DNA from: Candidatus Omnitrophota bacterium | GTDB lineage: Bacteria > Omnitrophota > Gorgyraeia > Gorgyraeales > Gorgyraeaceae | DNA: 12,248 bases | Assembly: GCA_020057645.1 (NCBI GenBank) | Contig: JAGVFL010000099.1 | Span: 1 to 12,248 of the forward strand | Reading direction: 5' to 3' | Shown here: one piece after another, positions 6,882 to 12,248 of the stretch | Numbering within the stretch: the first letter of the stretch is position 1 | Layout of the letters: each line of letters starts with the position of its first letter | The notes under the pieces: model-generated | Seen by the model: only the letters and a program-made list of their open reading frames with translations | The model's database searches: none | What the model was told of the DNA's origin: nothing | Program-made: the position numbers and the translations under genes

Positions 6882-6908
6882 TAGGGACAGAACACTGTTC
6901 TGTCCCTA
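6882..6908. repeat. 27-base palindrome between lpxD and lpxC-fabZ
   Basis: The arms TAGGGACAGAACA (6882-6894) and TGTTCTGTCCCTA (6896-6908) pair perfectly around C6895. It is a close relative of 2863-2889, with two base-pair changes that preserve pairing (A-T to G-C near the ends, G-C to A-T near the centre). GTAG begins it at 6881-6884, as in REP-type elements. Confidence 0.88.
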
Positions 6909-6921
6909 ACAGCAGCTGTAG

Positions 6922-6939
6922 GGCGCACTTTAGTGTGCC
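6922..6939. repeat. 18-base hairpin directly upstream of lpxC-fabZ
   Basis: GGCGCACT (6922-6929) pairs with AGTGTGCC (6932-6939) over eight pairs, one of them G-U, around a TT centre; such a two-base loop would open the innermost pair in RNA. GTAG lies just before it (6918-6921). It ends two bases before the ribosome binding site AAGGAG (6942-6947), so a folded transcript would place a stem right beside the site of ribosome loading. Confidence 0.6.
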
Positions 6940-6951
6940 ATAAGGAGAGAG

Positions 6952-8265
6952 ATGGAGCAGAGGACAATAAAAAAGTCAATTGAATTAAGCGGCGTAGGCC
7001 TTCATACAGGGGCGGCCGTTCATCTTAAGTTTAAGCCCGCCCCGACTAATATAGGTGTAAATTTCATAAGGGTTGATATAAAAGATTCTCCAATGGTAAA
7101 GGCTGATATAAACAACATAATCTGCCAGGAAAAAAGCCCTCGCCGCACCTCGATAGGCATAAACGGAGTAGAGGTGCACACGGTAGAGCATCTTATGGCA
7201 GCGTTGTGGGCTCTTGGCATAGATAACCTTATCATAGAAATAGACGGGCCTGAACTCCCGGGCCTTGACGGAAGCGCCATGGGTTTCATAGATATATTGA
7301 AAAAGGTCGGCATTGAAGACCAGGGTATTCCCAAGAAGGTGTATCAGATAAGGTCTCCTCTGTGGGCTGAGCAGGATGGGGCCATGATAATGGTTTTACC
7401 TGACGACAATTTCAGGGTGTCTTATACGCTGAATTATGAACACCATCTTTTAAAAGCCCAATACCTATCGTTTACGGTAGATGAAAACACGTTTACAAAA
7501 GAGATTGCAAGCGCCAGGACTTTCTGCCTGGAGAAAGAGGTAAATGAGCTGAGGAAAAAAGGCCTGGGGAAAGGCGCTAATTACGACAATACCATTGTGG
7601 TGGGAGAGGGCGGAGTTATAGATAATAAACTCAGGTTTGACGATGAATTTGCCAGGCATAAGATACTAGATCTTCTGGGAGATTTGTATCTTCTCGGTTA
7701 TAGCATAAGAGGCCATATTGTCGCGATGCGCAGCGGCCATCCTCTGAACGTTAATTTGGTTGAAAAAATAAATAACCAGAGAGAAAAACTTCACGCAGGC
7801 GGCATAAAGGCAGTTTATGTTGAAGCAAGCGGAAACGCCCTGGATGCCATAGATATACAAAAAATACTCCCGCACAGGTATCCGTTTCTGTTAGTGGATA
7901 AAATAATCGAGATAGAGCCTGATAAAAAAGCGGTCGGCATAAAAAATGTTACAATAAATGAGCAGTTTTTTACAGGACATTTTCCCGGCAGGCCTGTCAT
8001 GCCCGGGGTTTTGATTGTAGAGGCAATGGCGCAGACGGCAGGAGTATTGCTGCTGAATAAAAAAGAGAATATGGGTAAATACGCGTATTTCATAAGCTTG
8101 GATAATGTGAAGTTTAGAAAGACAGTGGTCCCGGGCGACCAGCTGCGCCTGGAAGTAGAAGTTGTGAAACTTAGATCAAAGACAGGACAAGTGCACACAA
8201 GGGCGCTTGTGGACGGCGCGATTGTCAGTGAGGCAGACCTCATGTTTGCTCTTGTAGACGCATAA
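6952..8265 (+). CDS. lpxC-fabZ: Bifunctional LpxC-FabZ fusion (deacetylase / hydroxyacyl-ACP dehydratase)
   Basis: Two enzymes are joined in one 437-residue chain. Residues 1 to about 280 are LpxC, the zinc deacetylase that makes the committed step of lipid A synthesis. The metal ligands are H80 (TVEHLMAAL), H236 and D240 ([12 protein letters not shown]); the catalytic Glu is E79 and the second catalytic His is H263 (SGHPLN). Residues about 298-437 are FabZ, which dehydrates 3-hydroxyacyl-ACP in fatty acid synthesis: [14 protein letters not shown], catalytic H343 in [11 protein letters not shown] and E357 in VEAMAQ. All key residues of both halves are present, so both should be active. Such fusions are known, for example in Bacteroidetes. 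AAGGAG at 6942-6947 supports the start. The position between lpxD and lpxA equals that of fabZ alone in Proteobacteria. Joining enzymes that compete for the same hydroxyacyl-ACP pool may help balance phospholipid and lipid A synthesis (inference). Confidence 0.96.
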   Translation: MEQRTIKKSIELSGVGLHTGAAVHLKFKPAPTNIGVNFIRVDIKDSPMVKADINNIICQEKSPRRTSIGINGVEVHTVEHLMAALWALGIDNLIIEIDGPELPGLDGSAMGFIDILKKVGIEDQGIPKKVYQIRSPLWAEQDGAMIMVLPDDNFRVSYTLNYEHHLLKAQYLSFTVDENTFTKEIASARTFCLEKEVNELRKKGLGKGANYDNTIVVGEGGVIDNKLRFDDEFARHKILDLLGDLYLLGYSIRGHIVAMRSGHPLNVNLVEKINNQREKLHAGGIKAVYVEASGNALDAIDIQKILPHRYPFLLVDKIIEIEPDKKAVGIKNVTINEQFFTGHFPGRPVMPGVLIVEAMAQTAGVLLLNKKENMGKYAYFISLDNVKFRKTVVPGDQLRLEVEVVKLRSKTGQVHTRALVDGAIVSEADLMFALVDA

Positions 8266-8268
8266 TCC

Positions 8269-9048
8269 ATGAAGATCCATCCCACGGCGATTGTAGACAA
8301 AAAGGCAAAGCTGGCCGACGATATAGAAGTCGGCCCTTATGCTATTATAGGCCCTCATACAGAGATAGCGAGGGGCAATGTTATAGGCGGCCGCGCCACA
8401 GTAGAAGGGCACACTACTATAGGGGAAGGGAACCGCATATTTACAGGCGCTGTTATAGGAAGCGCGCCGCAGGACCTTAAATATAAAGGCAAAAAAACAT
8501 TTCTCAAGATAGGCAAAAATAACATTATAAGAGAATATGTTACAATGAATCCTGGCACAGAAGAAGGGACCAGCACTTCTATAGGCGACGGAAATCTTTT
8601 TATGGCATATTCGCACGTTGCGCACAACTGCAGGGTTGGAAATAACTGTGTCATTGCAAATGCAGGAACTCTTGCAGGACACGTTACACTGGAAGACAAA
8701 GTTGTGCTAGGAGGGTTTGCAGGAATGCACCAGTTTACAAGAGTTGGAAAGATAGCGATAATAGGAGGCTGTTCAAAGGTTGTGCAGGATATCCCTCCTT
8801 TTTCTACTTGCGACGGAAATCCTGCGAGGGTATATGGGTTGAACCTGGTGGGCGTTAGACGCGCTGGCATGCCTCAGAAAGCTCAGCGGGAATTAAAAAA
8901 GGCATTTAAGATTTTATTTCATTCAGGGCTCGCTTTAAAAAACAGCATAAAAAAAGTTAAAAAAGAAATAGAGCTTGTTGAAGAAGTAGAATATCTCCTG
9001 GATTTTCTTAAAGGCTCAGAAAGAGGGATTTGTAGAGGCAGCAAATAA
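8269..9048 (+). CDS. lpxA: UDP-N-acetylglucosamine O-acyltransferase LpxA
   Basis: LpxA performs the first step of lipid A synthesis, moving a 3-hydroxyacyl chain from ACP to UDP-GlcNAc. The protein is 259 residues. It starts with MKIHPTAIVDKKAKLADDIEVGPYAIIGP and has hexapeptide repeats up to about residue 185, then a helical C-terminal domain (YGLNLVGVRRAGM onward). The catalytic base is H119 in SHVAHNCRVGNNC, matching E. coli H125. Counting forward without gaps, G167 in IIGGCS matches E. coli G173, the residue that sets chain length; Gly there goes with long (C14-like) chains, so a long hydroxyacyl donor is likely (inference). The ATG is three bases after the fusion gene's stop with no Shine-Dalgarno sequence, so translation is probably coupled. 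Confidence 0.97.
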   Translation: MKIHPTAIVDKKAKLADDIEVGPYAIIGPHTEIARGNVIGGRATVEGHTTIGEGNRIFTGAVIGSAPQDLKYKGKKTFLKIGKNNIIREYVTMNPGTEEGTSTSIGDGNLFMAYSHVAHNCRVGNNCVIANAGTLAGHVTLEDKVVLGGFAGMHQFTRVGKIAIIGGCSKVVQDIPPFSTCDGNPARVYGLNLVGVRRAGMPQKAQRELKKAFKILFHSGLALKNSIKKVKKEIELVEEVEYLLDFLKGSERGICRGSK

Positions 9049-9054
9049 AACCAG

Positions 9055-9093
9055 ATAAGTTGACACTCTAACATTGTCAGAGTGTCAACTTAT
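9055..9093. repeat. 39-base palindrome between lpxA and lpxI
   Basis: The 15-base arms ATAAGTTGACACTCT (9055-9069) and AGAGTGTCAACTTAT (9079-9093) pair perfectly. The centre continues with one mismatch and a further ACA/TGT pairing. The central ACATTGT is the same as in 2863-2889, which suggests a longer member of that palindrome group. No T run follows. Confidence 0.88.
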
Positions 9094-9104
9094 GAGCGGA
9101 GAAG

Positions 9105-9911
9105 ATGATCGGTAAGATTGGGCTCATAGCGGGTAATGGAAGATTTCCTATTATATTCGCCCAGAGCGCAAGAAAAAAAGGCGTTGAGATAGTCGCGATA
9201 GGTATAAACGAAGAGACATCAAAAGAGCTTGAGAAATTTGTAAATAAAATATACTGGCTTGGCGTAGGAGAACTTGAGAGATTACTCAAAATTCTCAGGG
9301 AAGAAAATATTCGATCCGTTGTAATGGCAGGCCAGGTGAAACATAAACTGCTTTTTGATAACGATGTAAAGATAGATAAAAGGATGCAGTTTCTTCTGGG
9401 GGGGCTGAAGAATAAAAAAACAGACTCCATCATAGGAGCTGTCGCGAGGCTTCTGCGCCTTTCGGGGATAAAGGTTTTAAGCTCCATAACATTTCTCTCA
9501 GAGTATCTTCCGGAAAGAGGCGTTTTAACCAAGGCATTGCCTGACAAAAGGCAATTAAAGGATATAGAATTTGGAAGGCGGATAGCAAAAGTAATAGCAG
9601 GTTTGGATTTAGGGCAATCTATAGCGGTGAAAGATATGGTAGTCCTGGCAGTTGAGTCAATCGAAGGCACTGACGAGGCAATCAGAAGAGCTGCCAAATA
9701 CGGCAAGGAAGGCATTGTTGTTATAAAAGTAACAAAGCCCAGGCAGGACATGCGGTTCGACGTGCCTGTGATAGGGCCTGATACGATAAAGTTACTCCAA
9801 GAAGTAAAGGCGAGCTGCCTCGCGATAGAGGCAAAGAAGACATTGATAATAGATAATGAAGAGACATTAAAGCTTGCAGACGAAGCGGGGTTAGCAATAG
9901 TAGCAATATGA
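9105..9911 (+). CDS. lpxI: UDP-2,3-diacylglucosamine pyrophosphatase LpxI (DUF1009)
   Basis: LpxI splits UDP-2,3-diacylglucosamine to 2,3-diacylglucosamine 1-phosphate (lipid X) and UMP, the fourth step of lipid A synthesis. It replaces the unrelated LpxH in many bacteria outside the gamma and beta Proteobacteria. The 268-residue length fits. The N-terminal domain opens with KIGLIAGNGRFPIIFAQSARKKG and includes VVMAGQVKH. The C-terminal domain holds the conserved QDMRFDVPVIGPDTI region (D215, R217, F218, D219), whose Asp residues are candidates for metal binding and catalysis. GGAG (9098-9101) is only three bases from the ATG. lpxB, often near lpxI, is absent; a palindrome and a regulatory gene follow. 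The position after lpxA supports the call strongly. Confidence 0.93.
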   Translation: MIGKIGLIAGNGRFPIIFAQSARKKGVEIVAIGINEETSKELEKFVNKIYWLGVGELERLLKILREENIRSVVMAGQVKHKLLFDNDVKIDKRMQFLLGGLKNKKTDSIIGAVARLLRLSGIKVLSSITFLSEYLPERGVLTKALPDKRQLKDIEFGRRIAKVIAGLDLGQSIAVKDMVVLAVESIEGTDEAIRRAAKYGKEGIVVIKVTKPRQDMRFDVPVIGPDTIKLLQEVKASCLAIEAKKTLIIDNEETLKLADEAGLAIVAI

Positions 9912-9917
9912 ATGAAC

Positions 9918-9946
9918 GTAGGGGAGGGTTTAAAACCCTCCCCTAC
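9918..9946. repeat. 29-base GTAG-ended palindrome upstream of the GAF-ANTAR gene
   Basis: GTAGGGGAGGGTTT (9918-9931) and AAACCCTCCCCTAC (9933-9946) are perfect reverse complements around one A. Both ends read GTAG outward-in on their own strands, a feature of REP-type palindromes. It fills nearly all of the 43-base gap between lpxI and the GAF-ANTAR gene. No T run follows, so ordinary termination is unlikely. Confidence 0.88.
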
Positions 9947-9954
9947 AAATTACT

Positions 9955-10665
9955 ATGGCGAAGAAAATTAAAAAAACATCCAAATCCAGCGATACTATCG
10001 AGGCCTTTTCTAAAATCAGCAAAGCTATCTCAAGCGATTTGTATCTCGAGGATATATTAAAACTTATAGTAACCGTAACCGCGGAGGTCATGAATTCCAG
10101 GATTTGTTCGTTGATGCTCATGGACGAAAAGAAACAGAACCTGAATATAAGGGCTACGCAGAGCATAAGCTCGGAATATATAAATAAAAAACCACTGGCT
10201 AAAGGCGAGGGCGTTGCGTGGAAGGCAGTGTTTGGGAATAAGCCGATAGTTATATTGGACGTTACAAAAGAACCGGAGTATAAGAATAAGGACATTGCCA
10301 TAAAAGAAGGCCTAGTGTCTTTATTGTGCGTGCCGTTAATTGTGAAAAATAGAGCAATAGGCGTATTGAACTGCTATACGGCTACACCTCATAAATTTAC
10401 GCCTATGGAAATAAATGTGCTGACAAGCGTAGCAAATCAGGCAGCCATCGCGATAGAAAATACAGAGCTGATGGTAAAGACAAAGGTCATACAGGAAGAG
10501 CTTGAGACTAGAAAAGTAGTGGAGAGGGCAAAAGGGATTTTAATGACCGAGGATGCTCTTACGGAAGAAGATGCCTTTAGGAGGATTCAAAAATATAGTA
10601 TGGACCGCAGAAAGCCTATGAAAGAAGTTGCCGAGGCGATCATTGTTGCCCATGAGATAAAATGA
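9955..10665 (+). CDS. GAF-ANTAR domain protein, probable transcription antiterminator
   Basis: ANTAR domains bind paired stem-loops in nascent RNA and prevent termination; many such proteins control nitrogen or amine use (NasR, AmiR, EutV). The protein is 236 residues. Residues about 14-170 form a GAF sensor domain (ISKAISSDLYLEDILKLIV opening, ICSLMLMDE, then LLCVPLIVKNRAIGVLNCYT and FTPMEINVLTSVANQAAIAIENTEL). A short coiled linker leads to the ANTAR domain (about 178-236), with ERAKGILM (190-197), AF (207-208), SM (215-216) and VAEAII (225-230). There is no DNA-binding domain and no receiver domain, so the input is probably a small ligand or redox state sensed by GAF; the ligand cannot be read from sequence. 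No Shine-Dalgarno sequence precedes the ATG. Its stop overlaps queF by four bases (ATGA), with glnA next, suggesting a nitrogen-related role (inference). Confidence 0.87.
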   Translation: MAKKIKKTSKSSDTIEAFSKISKAISSDLYLEDILKLIVTVTAEVMNSRICSLMLMDEKKQNLNIRATQSISSEYINKKPLAKGEGVAWKAVFGNKPIVILDVTKEPEYKNKDIAIKEGLVSLLCVPLIVKNRAIGVLNCYTATPHKFTPMEINVLTSVANQAAIAIENTELMVKTKVIQEELETRKVVERAKGILMTEDALTEEDAFRRIQKYSMDRRKPMKEVAEAIIVAHEIK

Positions 10666-11060
10666 GATCTAATTACGAAGGCCTGCAAAAAAATATAAAA
10701 AAATTAAAAACACCTAATATAGAGGTCTGGAAAAATCAGTATCCTGATAAAGACTATACAATAACTCTGGAAAATCCTGAATTCACATGCGTGTGTCCAA
10801 AGACAGGGTTGCCTGATTTCGCAAATGTCACTATTCAATATAAACCTGTAAAATTTTGTGTGGAATTAAAGTCTTTCAAAATATATACACTTTTTTATAG
10901 AAATATAGGTATATTCCATGAACATGTTACAAATAAGATCTTAGAGGATTTTGTAAAGGCCTGTAAGCCCAGGTGGGCATATATAAGGGGTATTTTCAAT
11001 ACGCGCGACGGGATTCAAACAACAGTAACCGCAGAATATAAAAGGAGGCAGTATGGCTAA
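10662..11060 (+). CDS. queF: NADPH-dependent 7-cyano-7-deazaguanine (preQ0) reductase QueF
   Basis: QueF reduces the nitrile of preQ0 to the amine of preQ1, using two NADPH, in the pathway to queuosine in tRNA. At 132 residues it is the short, single-domain type. Key residues are present: nucleophile C45 in VCPKTGLPDFA, D52 in PDFA, and H86-E87 in FHEH. The NADPH-binding motif is ELKSFKIY (68-75), with Phe where most members have Leu (ESKSLKLY). The end (GIQTTVTAEYKRRQYG) is typical. The start overlaps the GAF-ANTAR stop, and the last eight bases overlap glnA, so all three are probably translated together. No other queuosine gene is present, and pairing with glnA is unusual; a preQ1 riboswitch has no room here. 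Confidence 0.93.
   Translation: MRSNYEGLQKNIKKLKTPNIEVWKNQYPDKDYTITLENPEFTCVCPKTGLPDFANVTIQYKPVKFCVELKSFKIYTLFYRNIGIFHEHVTNKILEDFVKACKPRWAYIRGIFNTRDGIQTTVTAEYKRRQYG
11041..11048 (+). promoter_or_regulatory. Strong ribosome binding site for glnA inside queF
   Basis: AAAGGAGG lies within the last codons of queF, four bases before ATG 11053. A second in-frame ATG at 11062 lies 13 bases away. The protein opening from 11053 (MAKMTNKDI) matches the usual MAKYTREDI type start of GSI-alpha glutamine synthetases, which decides for the first ATG. Confidence 0.75.
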
Positions 11061-12248
11061 GATGACAAATAAGGATATTTTGAAAGTGGTAAAAGAAAAA
11101 AATGTTAAATTTATACGGTTATGGTTTACAGACGTACTTGGTTTTTTAAAAGGTTTTGCTATTACGCCAGATGAACTGGAAGGGGCATTAGAGGAAGGAA
11201 TGGGGTTTGACGGCTCCTCAATAGAAGGATTCGCTCGCATAGAAGAATCAGATATGATTGCAAGGCCTGACCCTGAGACCTTTTCAATACTCCCGTGGCG
11301 TTCGGGCGAGGACTACAACGTTGCAAGGATGTTTTGCGATATATATGAGCCGAGCGGCAAGGCCTTTGAAGGAGACCCAAGGTTTGTCTTAAAGCGCAAT
11401 TTAGCCAGAGCAAAAGAGCTGGGTTTTACTTATAACGTAGGCCCGGAACTGGAATATTTTTATTTTGCAAATTCAAAAAAGCCTGAACCTCTGGATAACG
11501 GCGGTTATTTTGATCTGGTGCCTCTTGACGTGGCGCAGGACCTGAGGCGCGATACAATATTTACTCTACAGGCATTAGGCATCGCGGTTGAATATAGCCA
11601 TCATGAAGTTGCAGCAAGCCAGCATGAAATTGATTTACGCTACACCGATGCTCTTACCATGGCTGATAATGTAATGACTTACAGGCTTGTTGTTAAAGAG
11701 ATTGCCCGTCAGCACGGAGTTTACGCTACATTTATGCCAAAGCCGATTTTCGGGATAAACGGTTCTGGCATGCACGTGCACCAGTCGTTATTCAAGGGAG
11801 ATAAGAACGCATTTTTTGAAAAAGGTGAAAAGTATCATTTATCCGGCATAGGGAAAGCCTATACAGCGGGCATTTTAAAGCACGCGCCTGAGATTACCGC
11901 GATTACAAGCCAATGGGTGAATTCGTATAAGAGGCTCGTGCCAGGCTATGAAGCGCCTGTTTATATATGCTGGGCGCAGATGAACCGTTCCGCGCTTGTA
12001 AGGATTCCGATGTATAAGCCTGGCAAAGAGAAAGCAACTCGCATTGAATACCGCTCGCCTGACCCGAGTTGCAACCCTTACCTCGCATTCTCTGTAATGC
12101 TTGCGGCAGGGTTAGAAGGTATAAATAAAAAGTATAAATTAGCTGAACCCGCAAATGATAATATCTACCATATGAGCGAAGAGGAAAAAGAAAAGGCAGG
12201 AATAAAATCCCTGCCTGAGGATCTTCTGGAGGCGATAAGGATTGCTGA
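11053..12248 (+). CDS. glnA: Glutamine synthetase, GSI-alpha type, 3' end outside window
   Basis: GlnA makes glutamine from glutamate, ammonia and ATP and is the main entry of ammonia into metabolism. 398 codons are visible; the final TGA of the window is out of frame, so about 45 residues are missing. Signatures in order: FDGSSIEGF (52-60), GPELEYFYF (130-138) with metal-binding Glu residues, the HHEVAASQHEID block (183-194), KPIFGINGSGMHVHQS (230-245) and ATRIEYRSPDPSCNPYLA (328-345). The sequence resembles the Bacillus-type GSI-alpha. R62 in FARIEESD matches the Bacillus Arg linked to glutamine feedback inhibition. The region around IYHMSEEEKEKAGI (371-384) lacks the NLYDLP motif adenylylated in GSI-beta, so control is probably by feedback and by transcription. 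It overlaps queF by eight bases. Confidence 0.97.
   Translation, partial: MAKMTNKDILKVVKEKNVKFIRLWFTDVLGFLKGFAITPDELEGALEEGMGFDGSSIEGFARIEESDMIARPDPETFSILPWRSGEDYNVARMFCDIYEPSGKAFEGDPRFVLKRNLARAKELGFTYNVGPELEYFYFANSKKPEPLDNGGYFDLVPLDVAQDLRRDTIFTLQALGIAVEYSHHEVAASQHEIDLRYTDALTMADNVMTYRLVVKEIARQHGVYATFMPKPIFGINGSGMHVHQSLFKGDKNAFFEKGEKYHLSGIGKAYTAGILKHAPEITAITSQWVNSYKRLVPGYEAPVYICWAQMNRSALVRIPMYKPGKEKATRIEYRSPDPSCNPYLAFSVMLAAGLEGINKKYKLAEPANDNIYHMSEEEKEKAGIKSLPEDLLEAIRIA

Noticed and set aside
9092-9115. Tiny reading frame (MSGEDDR) overlapping the lpxI start
   Set aside because: Only seven codons, its ATG is partly inside the palindrome, and no ribosome binding site precedes it; it is probably chance.
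9918-9946. Palindrome after lpxI as a rho-independent terminator
   Set aside because: Neither side has a T run, and the element has the GTAG ends of a REP-type palindrome.
9912-11052. ANTAR-target paired hexaloop hairpins or a preQ1 riboswitch near queF and glnA
   Set aside because: The gap before the GAF-ANTAR gene is filled by a palindrome without an A1/G4 hexaloop, and queF and glnA have no untranslated leader. I saw no matching pair by eye; a motif search would be needed to exclude one within coding sequence.

Overview
The window is a run of bacterial housekeeping genes, all on the + strand and tightly packed. The organism is a diderm (Gram-negative-type) bacterium: it has BamA, Skp and most of the early lipid A pathway. 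An LpxC-FabZ fusion, LpxI in place of LpxH, a GSI-alpha type glutamine synthetase, and small repeats in many intergenic gaps suggest an uncultured lineage such as Omnitrophota or another member of the PVC superphylum. That placement is inference from gene content; no 16S gene is present.

Region 1 (1-2820) is the conserved replication/ribosome cluster ssb (5' end outside the window), rpsR, rplI, dnaB. It ends in a probable rho-independent terminator. Each junction between these four genes is filled by an imperfect inverted repeat built from 7-base units (TTCGTCG on one side, CGACGAA on the other). A fourth copy lies between bamA and skp.

Region 2 (2819-9911) is the envelope operon bamA, skp, lpxD, lpxC-fabZ, lpxA, lpxI. 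A near-consensus sigma-70 promoter (TTGACA, 17-base spacer, TATATT with an extended -10 TG) starts it. BamA inserts outer-membrane proteins and Skp carries them across the periplasm. LpxA, LpxC, LpxD and LpxI carry out lipid A synthesis as far as 2,3-diacylglucosamine 1-phosphate, and the FabZ half dehydrates hydroxyacyl-ACP from the same pool LpxA and LpxD use. lpxB and lpxK are not in the window. A second set of short, nearly perfect palindromes sits just before bamA, lpxC-fabZ and lpxI, and a different one sits before the GAF-ANTAR gene.

Region 3 (9955-12248) holds a GAF-ANTAR protein (probable RNA-binding antiterminator), QueF (preQ0 reductase) and glnA (3' end outside the window). The three reading frames overlap, so they are probably translated together. 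This puts a candidate RNA-level regulator directly ahead of nitrogen assimilation.

There is no gene-free stretch longer than 300 bases. I saw no tRNA, rRNA, CRISPR array, transposase or prophage gene. The most interesting material is the two intergenic repeat families and the GAF-ANTAR/queF/glnA overlap cluster. I found nothing that amounts to a new defence or mobile system.
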